Assembly (NCBI GenBank): GCA_964479535.1
Contig: CAYZMM010000025.1
Coordinates: 16,990-80,989 of the forward strand
DNA: 64,000 nt
Reading direction: 5' to 3'
From: S015-6 sp964479535
GTDB taxonomy: Bacteria; Desulfobacterota; DSWW01
Below the pieces are notes generated by a model, which was not told the origin of the DNA, did not search any database, and was given only the letters and a program-made list of their open reading frames with translations. This document shows, piece after piece, positions 50,465-58,902 of this stretch; positions within the stretch are counted from its first letter, which is position 1; each line of letters begins with the position of its first letter. A program made the position numbers and the translations under genes.

Positions 50465-51340
50465 TCAAAGCCGTTTCTCCCTTCTGCGGAAGAAGGCGAG
50501 AAGAGGCTCCACGTAGGAGACGTGCGTGGAAAGGGATACGGCATCCAGATCCATGGAGCGGAACAGCCGGTGAAGATCCTCTTCCTCTTTCCGGCGTCCC
50601 TCCTCGTAGCGTTTGCAGAAGAGCCGGTCGTTGGTGTCCACCAGCATGTGCCTGCCGGTCTCCGTGTCCTCCAGTTCCACGATTCCGACCCGGGGCAGCT
50701 CGAACTCCCGTGGGTCGGAGATCGGCACGGCGATCACGTCGTGCCGCTTGTTCGTCAGCCTCAAAGGCTTCTCGAACCCGGAAGCACGGAAGTCGGAAAG
50801 GAGGAAGCAGATGCACCGCTTCCGAACCACCCGGCCGAGGTAGTCCAGGGCCTGTGCGATATCCGTCCCCCGGCCCCGGGGCTCGAAGGAGAGGATCTCC
50901 CGGATGACCCTCCATCCGTGCCCGCGGGCCTTCTTCGGGGGCACGTATTTCTCCACATGGTCGGAGAACAGGATCAGGCCCACCTTGTCGTTGTTCCGGA
51001 TGGCTGTGTAGGCGAGCAGGGCGGCCACCTCGGCGGCCACCTCCTTCTTGAGCTTCTTCACCGTGCCGAACTGGCCGGAGGCGCTGATGTCGACCAGGAG
51101 CATGACGATCAGCTCCCGCTCCTCGCGAAAGAGCTTGATGAAGGGCTTGCCCATCCGGGCGGTGACGTTCCAGTCGATGGTGCGGACATCGTCGCCCGGC
51201 AGGTACTCACGCACCTCCTCGAACTCCATCCCTCTGCCGCGGAAGGCGCTCTCGTATTCACCGGCCATGATGTCGTTGACGAGGTGCTTGGTCCGGATGT
51301 GGATGAGGTGGATCTTCTTGAGAATCTCCTCGGGGATCAT
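50465..51340 (-). CDS. DUF58 domain protein
   Basis: A 291-residue DUF58 protein, the usual partner of MoxR ATPases. It contains YESAFRGRGMEFEEVREYLP, the 'G-D-D-V-R-x-I-D-W' signature (GDDVRTIDWNVTARMG), and a VWA-like domain starting VMLLVDISASGQFG (a MIDAS-like Asp-x-Ser-x-Ser) with LILFSDHVEKYVPP. No membrane helix is evident, so it is cytoplasmic. It starts 3 bp after the moxR stop, so the two are coupled. In the general model MoxR remodels a client through the VWA-bearing protein; the client here is unknown. Confidence 0.93.
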   Translation of the reverse strand: MIPEEILKKIHLIHIRTKHLVNDIMAGEYESAFRGRGMEFEEVREYLPGDDVRTIDWNVTARMGKPFIKLFREERELIVMLLVDISASGQFGTVKKLKKEVAAEVAALLAYTAIRNNDKVGLILFSDHVEKYVPPKKARGHGWRVIREILSFEPRGRGTDIAQALDYLGRVVRKRCICFLLSDFRASGFEKPLRLTNKRHDVIAVPISDPREFELPRVGIVELEDTETGRHMLVDTNDRLFCKRYEEGRRKEEEDLHRLFRSMDLDAVSLSTHVSYVEPLLAFFRRREKRL

Positions 51341-51342
51341 GC

Positions 51343-52329
51343 CTAGGGGACCTCGATGTGTTCGAAGAGCCTGGCCACCGCATCGTCCGGCGTCATTTCT
51401 TCCGCCTCCGCCTCGTAGGAGAGGAGGATGCGGTGCCGGAGAACATCCGGCCCGATGGTCTTCACGTCCTGAGGGGTGACGTACCCTCTTCCCTGGAGGA
51501 AGGCGTACGCCTTGGCCGCCTGGTTGAGATAGATCGATGCCCGCGGCGACGCCCCATACTGGATGAGGTTTGCCATATCCAGGCCGTACGCCTTCGGATC
51601 CCGCGTGGCCATGACGATATCCACGACGTAACCCTGGATCTTCTCGTCCACGTAAACCCGGTCCGCCACTTCCCGCGCCCTCAGGATGTCCGCCGGGGTC
51701 AGGACCGGCCTCACCTCCGGTTTTTCCCGCCGGGCCTGCTGATTCATGATCGCGAGCTCCTCTTCCCGGTTCGGGTAGGTGACGAGCAGCTTGAGCATGA
51801 ACCGGTCCACCTGGGCCTCGGGAAGCGGATAGGTTCCCTCCTGCTCGATCGGATTCTGGGTCGCGAGGACCATGAAGGGCTCCTCGAGACCGAAGGTTTG
51901 CTCCCCGATGGTGACCTGCTTCTCCTGCATCGCCTCCAGAAGGGCGCTCTGGACCTTGGCGGGCGCCCGATTGATCTCGTCAGCCAGAATGATGTTACTG
52001 AACAGGGGGCCCTGCTTCACGATGAAGTCCCCTTCGCGAGGCCGGTAGATCTGTGTGCCGATGAGGTCTGCGGGGAGTAGATCGGGCGTGAACTGGATCC
52101 TCTGGAAGCGGGTATGGATCGTCTGAGCCAGACACTTCACCGCCGTGGTCTTTGCGAGCCCCGGCACTCCCTCGAGCAGGATGTGACCGTCGGCCAGGAT
52201 GCCGATCAGAAGTCGTTCGATCATCGGGCGCTGGCCCACGATGACCTTTCCGATCTCGGAGAAGACATCCTGAAACATGGGCTCCATGGCTTTGACCTGG
52301 TCCGTAACCTCTTGTACTTGCGTTTTCAT
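51343..52329 (-). CDS. MoxR-family AAA+ ATPase
   Basis: A 328-residue AAA+ protein, first of the operon. Walker A is GVPGLAKT (54-61), Walker B is NIILADEINRAPAKVQSALL, and sensor regions appear at FMVLATQNPIEQEGTYPLPE and VDRFMLKL. The C-terminal lid carries YGASPRASIYLNQAAKAYAF. These are the MoxR hallmarks. MoxR ATPases act as chaperones with DUF58/VWA partners, which follow directly. The sigma-70-like promoter at 52420-52448 is the probable operon start; the NtrC-type regulator gene lies 208 bp upstream in the same direction. Confidence 0.95.
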   Translation of the reverse strand: MKTQVQEVTDQVKAMEPMFQDVFSEIGKVIVGQRPMIERLLIGILADGHILLEGVPGLAKTTAVKCLAQTIHTRFQRIQFTPDLLPADLIGTQIYRPREGDFIVKQGPLFSNIILADEINRAPAKVQSALLEAMQEKQVTIGEQTFGLEEPFMVLATQNPIEQEGTYPLPEAQVDRFMLKLLVTYPNREEELAIMNQQARREKPEVRPVLTPADILRAREVADRVYVDEKIQGYVVDIVMATRDPKAYGLDMANLIQYGASPRASIYLNQAAKAYAFLQGRGYVTPQDVKTIGPDVLRHRILLSYEAEAEEMTPDDAVARLFEHIEVP

Positions 52330-52419
52330 CGCCTAGGGACCTCCCTGATGAGGGCGCATGACACCCGGGGGCTGAGCGGGGAACGCCGATCCTCCATCTG
52401 CCGGCGGAGAAAGCAATGT

Positions 52420-52448
52420 ATTTTAGGTGTCTTCGCAAGAAAGGACAA
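52420..52448 (-). promoter_or_regulatory. Sigma-70-type promoter of the moxR-bat operon
   Basis: On the minus strand TTGTCC and TAAAAT are separated by 17 bp, about 90 bp before the moxR start. No -24/-12 element was found in this gap, so the adjacent sigma-54 activator need not control the operon. Confidence 0.55.
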
Positions 52449-52537
52449 GGTGTCGGCCGGTAAAATAATATGTGAGACCTCGAGGGGCAAGGGCGAGTTC
52501 CCGCTGCTCGGGGATAAATCTGCGCGTGGGGGAAGGG

Positions 52538-53920
52538 CTACTCTCTCAGGCCGTACTTCTTGATCTTCCGGTACAGTGTGGCCTGCCCGAGCCCGAGCTT
52601 GCGGGAGGCCTCCCCGATGTTCCCTTGGCAGATCTTGAGGGCCTGGAGGATCGCCTGCTTCTCCAGTTCGTGGAGCCGCAGGACCTTGCGCACGCCGCTG
52701 CCCCCGTCATCCTCGGAAGCGATGTACTGCACCTTGGGCCGGGGCGCCGCATGGAGCAGCCGGTCGGGGAGGAACCGCTGGAGGACCTGAGAGCCGGTGT
52801 TAAGGGCGACGATCTGCTCGATGGTGTTCTTGAGTTCCCGCACGTTTCCGGGCCAGTCGTACTCGATCAGCCTCTCCATGGCGTCGGCAGAGAAGTCGTA
52901 GAAGTACTTCTCGTACTTGGCCGAGAACTCCTCCAGGAACTTCATCGCCAGGATCGGAACGTCGTCCTTCCTCTCCCTCAGGGGCGGGACCTCCAGGGGG
53001 ATGACTGCGATCCGGTAGTAGAGGTCTTCTCTCAGCCTGCCTTCACGGATCTCGACCAGGGGGTCGCGATTGGTGGCGCAGATGACCCGGGAATCCACCT
53101 CCACGAGGCGATTTCCTCCGAGGGGCCGGAAATTCCTCTCTTCCAGGAAGCGCAGGAGTTTCACCTGGAGTTCTGGGCACATCTCGCACACTTCATCCAG
53201 GAACAGGGTGCCGGTGTGGGCCGACTCGCAGCAGCCGACCCTGCGCTTGTCCGCGCCGGTGAAGGCGCCTTTCTCGTGTCCGAAGAGCTCGCTCTCGAGC
53301 AGGCTGGCCGGGATGTTCGCGCAGTTGACCGCCACGAAGGGGTTCTTTCTCCTCAGGCTCTTCCGGTGGATCGCCTGCGCCACCAGCTCCTTTCCCACGC
53401 CGCTTTCGCCGGTGACCATGACCGTCGCATCGCCCCGCGCCACCGACTCGATCATGCGGTAGATCCGCTGCATCGTGTAGCTTACGCCGATCAGGCCGTC
53501 GAACTGTCCCCGTCGCTCGTGGATCTCCTGGAGCTGGTTGACTTTGCGCAGGAGTTTCGAGTCCTTGGCGGCCTGCATGACCGACTTCTCGATTCCGGTT
53601 TCCGGGAGAGGCTTCAGGAAGTAGTCTCGTGCCCCCTTCTTCATCACCTGGACCACATCCTGAACCGAGCCGTTCCGGCTTACGAAGATGACCGGCAGGT
53701 CCTCCCATTCCCGCTTGAGAAGATCCAGGGTTTCCATGCCGTCTTCGGTCCACTCGCCGGACAGGATCACCACGTCCGGCATGTCCTTGCCGAAGAACTG
53801 CACGAGCGCCGAGGGCTTGTCGCAGACGTGGATCTCGTCGTTCTTCCGGCGAAAGCGTTCCTGCAGGAAATCGAGTGTTTCCCGGTCGTTGTCCAGGAGA
53901 AGGAGCTTCAGCGGGTCCAT
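52538..53920 (-). CDS. NtrC-family sigma-54 activator with a degenerate receiver domain
   Basis: A 460-residue protein in NtrC order. The receiver (1-120) keeps the acidic pocket (LLLLDNDRE, Asp10 and Asp12) and the conserved Lys (YFLKPL, Lys103), but the phospho-acceptor position 54 is Ser (VVILSGEW). The AAA+ domain has GESGVGKE, GAFTGADKRR (sigma-54 loop) and GTLFLDEVCEM. The C-terminal Fis helix-turn-helix reads NIGEASRKLGLGQATLYRKI. A Ser in place of Asp argues against ordinary phosphotransfer; such pseudo-receivers may be constitutive or respond to a ligand or partner. No histidine kinase is adjacent. It lies upstream of the moxR-bat operon in the same direction and may control distant targets. 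Confidence 0.9.
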   Translation of the reverse strand: MDPLKLLLLDNDRETLDFLQERFRRKNDEIHVCDKPSALVQFFGKDMPDVVILSGEWTEDGMETLDLLKREWEDLPVIFVSRNGSVQDVVQVMKKGARDYFLKPLPETGIEKSVMQAAKDSKLLRKVNQLQEIHERRGQFDGLIGVSYTMQRIYRMIESVARGDATVMVTGESGVGKELVAQAIHRKSLRRKNPFVAVNCANIPASLLESELFGHEKGAFTGADKRRVGCCESAHTGTLFLDEVCEMCPELQVKLLRFLEERNFRPLGGNRLVEVDSRVICATNRDPLVEIREGRLREDLYYRIAVIPLEVPPLRERKDDVPILAMKFLEEFSAKYEKYFYDFSADAMERLIEYDWPGNVRELKNTIEQIVALNTGSQVLQRFLPDRLLHAAPRPKVQYIASEDDGGSGVRKVLRLHELEKQAILQALKICQGNIGEASRKLGLGQATLYRKIKKYGLRE

Positions 53921-54070
53921 GGGACGGCTTTCCCTCGCGGTTCAACTACCTTATCGGCACAAGCGGTCCGTTTTCTTAGAAAAAGGGCCGTGATCCGTGC
54001 GCCGGAGCAGAAGCAGGTCAAATCGCTGTTTGCCCGATGAGGGGAAAGGGGGCCGCAAATATAAAAAGCC

Positions 54071-54098
54071 TTGACATGCTCGCGGAAAGCAGGATAAT
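54071..54098 (+). promoter_or_regulatory. Sigma-70 promoter of the PilZ-protein gene
   Basis: TTGACA and GATAAT with a 16-bp spacer, about 80 bp before the start of the multi-PilZ gene; this is the best sigma-70 match in the window. Confidence 0.65.
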
Positions 54099-54179
54099 CC
54101 GATGGATGTGAAGTGTCATATCATGTTTTGGCCTTAAAAGCCTGTATCCAATAGATAATTTACTGGCAAGTCTCTTGTG

Positions 54180-57029
54180 ATGGTCAATAGAATTTCCACA
54201 GGGCAGAATAGAAGGAAGTACCCGCGACGCAGTCTGCGTATGCCCCTCCTCTTCCGCCAGAACGAGAGGCTGCTCTGGAGCATGAGCGAGGACATCTGCG
54301 AGGGGGGTCTCTTCCTGAGGAGCGCAACACCCCCCGACCCTGGAGAGGGCCTGGAAATACAGATGACGGACCCGAGGACCGGGGAGCCGATGGTCCTGCA
54401 GGCAAGAGTGATCCACCGGTGGGAAGGAACCAAGGCTACACTGCCGGGAGAGACGGCTCCGAAGTCAGCGGGTGCAGGGGTCGCCTTCGAAGAGATGACC
54501 GCCTGCCAGGCGTCCGGGCTGGACTCGATTCTGTCCGGGGCGGAGAGCTCACGGTGGCCGGTCGAATCAGACACGGTAGGCCCGATCACGACCGTGAAGG
54601 ACGGTGAGGCCGACGGGGCCGGGCAAGTTCTCGAGGACCCGGTTGAGATTCAAAGGGTCTTTCGACGCTTCTGCAGACAGATCCGTCCCGTCATGCTCAA
54701 GCGACTGGGAGGGCGGGTCTACTACAGGACCTATTTCCGGGATGTTCTCGGTGCTCACCCCTCCCTTCGCGTGGAGGCGGAGCCGGTTGTTCTCAAGGAT
54801 TTCGATTCCGCCTTTTCAGAGAAGGTCCCTTTCGTCGTTCACCTAAAGCTGCTGGATCATTCCTACGCCTTCACCTTCCTGGAACGTCCTCAGGCCATGA
54901 GCCGCCCCTGGAGTCTTCCCCTGCCTTCAAAGCTCTACTGCACGCCGGAGAGACGGCACCCTCGGTACTCGGATGACCTCGAGCACCCACTCACAGTGGA
55001 GTTCCCGGACCCCTCGGATGGGAACCTGATGCGGGTGAAGAACGTCCTGGACATCAGCTTCGGGGGGCTCGCCTTCAAGAACTATCCGGGCGAGGAGGTG
55101 TACGCACCCGGCGAGTCTCTGTCGGACGTCAAGGTCTGCAATTTCGATCATGTGTGCCGGAGGACGGATGGGGTGGTGCGGCATGCGACCTTCGTCTGTT
55201 TGCCGGACGGGGAGCTGTTCCAGAAGGTGGGGATCGAGTTTGCGAACGACGGTGCAAACGAACTGGATGAGCTCCCTTCCGTGAAGAACGGGGAGCTGGA
55301 GCAGATCGATGCGTCCGCTTCCATTCTCCAGCACCTGAAGAAGGTCGCATCGACCCGGGTCAAGATCCTGAGCGGTCTGGATCAGTCCATTCTGTTCTCC
55401 GACGGCCAGCTCCAAGCGGAGAAGAAGAACGGTGGCTTCGAGTTCAACATCACATCCCGCCTGCTTTCTGATAACCCGGGGAGGGATTTCACCGAGGGAA
55501 GGCTGAGCTTTCATTACCTTTACCACGGGACCTATCACTTCTTCTCCACCCGGACGACGAAGCGGAACGGGGTTCTCCGCATCGAGATGCCGGGTGTGAT
55601 CCACCGGTCGAGGCGCAGGCGGGTCGTGCGGGTCCGGCCGCAGGGCATGATCAAGACCCGTTTCCGGTTCTTCCACCCCGTTCTGGGAAAGAACGTCTCC
55701 TTTCCGGTCCGGGACCTCTCGATCCGTGGCCTTTCGTTCGATTCGGACTATTTGTACGATCTCTTCTGGAAGGGTTTCCGTCTCCGAAGCTGTGAACTCC
55801 TCCTTGGTGAGGATTCCTCGCCTCTGGGAACCGTGGAGGTCCGCTCCCTCAGCCAAACGGCGACCGTGGGGGGAGAGTGGGAGAGTCACTGCGGGGTGGA
55901 GTTCCTCGATCTCCCCGCCGAGTCCGAGAGACGCATTTCGGCCTATGTCTTCCGGAAGACCAACCCCCAGGTCCTGGCGCCCACCGCGGAGAGGATCGAA
56001 GGGCTGTGGCAGCTGTTCGAGCGGTCCGGGTTTCTGTATCCCGCCAAGAGGGCCTACATCCAGAAGATCCGGCCCGAGATCCATGAAACCTGGAGGAGGC
56101 TCCTTTCCGACGACGTGCCCTTCTACAAGCAGCTCGTCTTCAGGGAAGGAGAAGAGGAACTCGGCACGGCTTCGGCGGTGCAGGTGTATGAGCACACCTG
56201 GCTGCTCCAGCATCTGGCAGCGAGCAGCCATCCGGTCAAGCTGATTCCCAAATACGTCATGCTGGGCCTCGCCCAGTTCCTGATGGAGAACCGGGAGATC
56301 AAGTACCTGGTGACCTACTTCAGGAAGGAGAACTCCTTCCCGAGGAAGATCTACTCCGGCTTCCTGGAACGCTATCCCCTGGCGGAGCAGCTTCGCTTCA
56401 CCCGGCACAGCTTTCTCACCCTGGATCTGGGAGAGCATGGGGACTCCCCGAGGGATCGCCGGCCTTCCGGAGGGCTCTCGGTGGGGCACGCGACGGACGA
56501 GGACAAGGAAGTGGTCGAGCAGTACTTCCAGAAGCATCTCCACCCGCTCCTGATCCGCTCCCGAAGCCTGAACAAGGATGTGCTCCACCTGCCTCAGACG
56601 GCAGCCATGTTTCGTGCCCACGGCCTCCGACGCGAGCGGTCCTGTCTGACGGCGAAGAAGGGAGGGAAGCTGGTTGCCTTTGCGCTCCTCGAGGACGCCT
56701 CCCTGGGAATCAACCTGTCGGGGCTGCTGAATACATTCTCGCTCTACACCGTTGATCCCGCAGACGAGATGGTGCGCGATGCGAGGCGCAGTCTGCTCGA
56801 GGCGACCCTCGACTGCTATCGATCCTGGCGCACCCGGGTGGCCATCTGCTTGACCGATGAGGAGGATTTGAGCGACTATATGGACGCGGGGTTCCGCCAG
56901 GAAAAGGAGTACATCTGCCTTTCCTGGAGCAGACGAACGATCAAGAGCTACTACGATTACGTGCAGGAGCGGTTCAGTCGGTTCGAGGAGCGGAAGCAGA
57001 GGAAGCCGACAGTGGTTTCTTCCCCTTGA
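54180..57029 (+). CDS. Multi-PilZ protein with a C-terminal acyltransferase-like region
   Basis: A 949-residue cytoplasmic protein with at least two and probably three PilZ-type domains. The first (residues 8-115) has the RxxxR-type start QNRRKYPRRSLRMPLLF and the D/N-x-S/C-x-x-G motif as EDICEGGLFL. The second (about 255-365) has RRHPRYSDD and LDISFGGLAF. The third (about 475-590) has RSRRRRVVRVRPQG and VRDLSIRGLSFDS. The remaining 360 residues contain segments like EGLWQLFERSGFLYPAKRAY and ISLS-type strands (RVAICLTDEEDLSDYMDAGF) that recall GNAT/FemAB-like acyltransferases. PilZ domains bind cyclic di-GMP; the arginine and D-x-S-x-x-G motifs are mostly kept. A link from c-di-GMP to acyl transfer on a polymer or protein is my inference. 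A Val start codon at 54177 is also possible. Confidence 0.8.
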   Translation: MVNRISTGQNRRKYPRRSLRMPLLFRQNERLLWSMSEDICEGGLFLRSATPPDPGEGLEIQMTDPRTGEPMVLQARVIHRWEGTKATLPGETAPKSAGAGVAFEEMTACQASGLDSILSGAESSRWPVESDTVGPITTVKDGEADGAGQVLEDPVEIQRVFRRFCRQIRPVMLKRLGGRVYYRTYFRDVLGAHPSLRVEAEPVVLKDFDSAFSEKVPFVVHLKLLDHSYAFTFLERPQAMSRPWSLPLPSKLYCTPERRHPRYSDDLEHPLTVEFPDPSDGNLMRVKNVLDISFGGLAFKNYPGEEVYAPGESLSDVKVCNFDHVCRRTDGVVRHATFVCLPDGELFQKVGIEFANDGANELDELPSVKNGELEQIDASASILQHLKKVASTRVKILSGLDQSILFSDGQLQAEKKNGGFEFNITSRLLSDNPGRDFTEGRLSFHYLYHGTYHFFSTRTTKRNGVLRIEMPGVIHRSRRRRVVRVRPQGMIKTRFRFFHPVLGKNVSFPVRDLSIRGLSFDSDYLYDLFWKGFRLRSCELLLGEDSSPLGTVEVRSLSQTATVGGEWESHCGVEFLDLPAESERRISAYVFRKTNPQVLAPTAERIEGLWQLFERSGFLYPAKRAYIQKIRPEIHETWRRLLSDDVPFYKQLVFREGEEELGTASAVQVYEHTWLLQHLAASSHPVKLIPKYVMLGLAQFLMENREIKYLVTYFRKENSFPRKIYSGFLERYPLAEQLRFTRHSFLTLDLGEHGDSPRDRRPSGGLSVGHATDEDKEVVEQYFQKHLHPLLIRSRSLNKDVLHLPQTAAMFRAHGLRRERSCLTAKKGGKLVAFALLEDASLGINLSGLLNTFSLYTVDPADEMVRDARRSLLEATLDCYRSWRTRVAICLTDEEDLSDYMDAGFRQEKEYICLSWSRRTIKSYYDYVQERFSRFEERKQRKPTVVSSP

Positions 57030-57088
57030 ACCAGTCATTCAACCCCTCCATTCATCAAAGGTGACGCCGGTCCGGGAAGTATGAGCCC

Positions 57089-58018
57089 ATGACGACGAAG
57101 CGAGTCGTACTGACGGGCGCGGGTGGCGGTATCGGATCTCAGGTGATCCCTCTCCTGCTTAATGACCCGGAGATCTTTCATGTGTGGGGAGTGGATGTTG
57201 CCCCCATGCAAATGCCGCCCCATCCAAAGTTTACGTCGGTTCAGATTGATATCCGCGATCCGGATATCCACAGGGTTTTCCAGGACGCGGACTGTCTGAT
57301 TCATCTGGCCTTCGTCGTGAAGAATATCCACGACGATGCCAAGGCGAGGGAAATCAATGAGGCTGGAACGGAGAATCTTCTCCAGGCTTGTAGGATTCAT
57401 TCTGTGAAGAAGATTATCTTCACCAGTAGCGCCGCTGTCTATGGAAGTTGGCCTGAAAACCCCTTGAACATGTCCGAAGATACCCCCCTACGCCCTGATC
57501 CGGATCATGTCTATTCCGTGTCGAAAGCAGCTGTCGAAAGGCGATTACAGGAGTTCAGGAAGACGGACGAGGGAAGCATAGTTTGTATCCTGAGGCCAGT
57601 GCTCGTTGTTGGTCCCGAAACAAACAATACCCTCGTCAACCTGTTCCGGGGGAAGATCTTCTTCTTCGTGCGAGGATTCGACCCGACAATTCAGGTGCTA
57701 CACCTCGACGACATGGCTCGTGCGATCCATCTTGCCTCTAGGAAAGATTTTGGTGGGGTCTTTAACGTAGGTCCTATAGACGCGCTGAGTCTCAGCAAGG
57801 TCTGCCGAGCGCTCCGGATGCGTTGCATACAGGTTCCCGCGCCGCTCTTTCTGTTCCTTGTTCGTCTCCTATATGGGCTCCGGCTATCGTCCATTCCGCC
57901 TCAATCGATATCCAGATTCCTGTATCCCCTTACCGTTGATTCGAGTCGTTTTCAGAATCTGTTTCAGTGGACACCGCGCTATTCGACTTTAGAGAGTATT
58001 GCGCAGCTTAAGGATTAA
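57089..58018 (+). CDS. NAD-dependent epimerase/dehydratase family protein
   Basis: A 309-residue extended SDR. It has the Rossmann motif GAGGGIG (10-16), the Ser of FTSSAAVYGS and Tyr142-x-x-x-Lys146 (VYSVSK), plus GTENLLQACRIHSVKKI. ASRKDFGGVFNVGPIDALSL lies in the substrate half. This family modifies nucleotide sugars or reduces keto groups; the closest are UDP-glucose/galactose-4-epimerase-like members, but the substrate is not fixed by the sequence. Its bases are less GC-rich than those of the genes before it, and it reads in the same direction as the methyltransferase gene 39 bp on. An ATG further up (57082) lies 7 bp away but in another frame. Confidence 0.85.
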   Translation: MTTKRVVLTGAGGGIGSQVIPLLLNDPEIFHVWGVDVAPMQMPPHPKFTSVQIDIRDPDIHRVFQDADCLIHLAFVVKNIHDDAKAREINEAGTENLLQACRIHSVKKIIFTSSAAVYGSWPENPLNMSEDTPLRPDPDHVYSVSKAAVERRLQEFRKTDEGSIVCILRPVLVVGPETNNTLVNLFRGKIFFFVRGFDPTIQVLHLDDMARAIHLASRKDFGGVFNVGPIDALSLSKVCRALRMRCIQVPAPLFLFLVRLLYGLRLSSIPPQSISRFLYPLTVDSSRFQNLFQWTPRYSTLESIAQLKD

Positions 58019-58057
58019 TAAGCACATGTTCTTCCATGTCGGAAGAAGGATGAATCG

Positions 58058-58855
58058 ATGATTTCGTATCTAATGGAAGACCCTATCGAAGCGGAACGAC
58101 TGGAGATCAAGACGAACAAGCAGAAGATCCTCAGCGAGTTGAAGTATCTCGCGCTCAAGCAGGGCCAATGCATCTTGGACGTAGGATGCGGGACGGGCGC
58201 CGTTACTCGTGTCCTGGCTGAAAGGATCTTTCCCGGGAGGATCGTTGGGCTGGATTCAAGCCCGGATCGTCTAGCCGCAGCGCAGCGTATCAGGCAGGAG
58301 GAAGGAAGGAATAACATACATTTCGTGTGTGGTGATCTTCTTGACCCCTGCCTGAAGGAGGAACGATTTGATGTCGCATACTCTCGATGTACATTTCAGT
58401 ATCTTCCCGGGCGGAGAGGATGTGAGGCGCTCCGCAGGATGAAGGATCTCGTACGACCGGGAGGGCGGGTGGTCGTAGCCGACGTGGATGGTGTGTGTCT
58501 TTACCGATGGCCTCCGGACCCTACACGGGAAGAGGCGCTGGACCTTCTGCTGGGGAAGTTGGAACCCGAAGGTTTCGATGCATATGTCGGCAGAAAACTA
58601 TATGGAATGTTCAGAGAGGCAGAGTTCAGCGATATCCGCGTCGACATTCTGCCCTACTACTTGATCGCTGGAAACGCCGATCAAACAACGCTCCGTGTGT
58701 GGGACATGAAGATGGCGATTCTGAAAGAACAATTTGATCGCATCTTCGGTTCGAGAGACAAAACCAAAGAACTGGAGGAGCGATTCATGGCGGATTTCCT
58801 GAGAGAGGATGTATTGCTCTACAATCTTCTATTCATTGTGCAGGGCGCCCCATAA
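58058..58855 (+). CDS. Class I SAM-dependent methyltransferase
   Basis: A 265-residue methyltransferase. Motif I is ILDVGCGTGAVTRV (Asp41 to Gly47), followed by the acidic SAM-ribose position in IVGLDSSPDRLAAAQRI, then FVCGDLLDPCL and YSRCTFQYLPGRRG, and a post-motif strand LVRPGGRVVVADVDG. This looks like a small-molecule or lipid methyltransferase of the UbiE type rather than an RNA or protein enzyme. It starts after GGAAGAAGGATGAATCG and lies behind the epimerase gene in what is probably one unit. The lower G+C matches that gene and the radical SAM gene that faces them, suggesting a small acquired cluster. Confidence 0.88.
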   Translation: MISYLMEDPIEAERLEIKTNKQKILSELKYLALKQGQCILDVGCGTGAVTRVLAERIFPGRIVGLDSSPDRLAAAQRIRQEEGRNNIHFVCGDLLDPCLKEERFDVAYSRCTFQYLPGRRGCEALRRMKDLVRPGGRVVVADVDGVCLYRWPPDPTREEALDLLLGKLEPEGFDAYVGRKLYGMFREAEFSDIRVDILPYYLIAGNADQTTLRVWDMKMAILKEQFDRIFGSRDKTKELEERFMADFLREDVLLYNLLFIVQGAP

Positions 58856-58902
58856 ACGGAGCGCTGCCGCCTCAAGGTCCTGTCAAGAATCGCATCAGGG
58901 AC

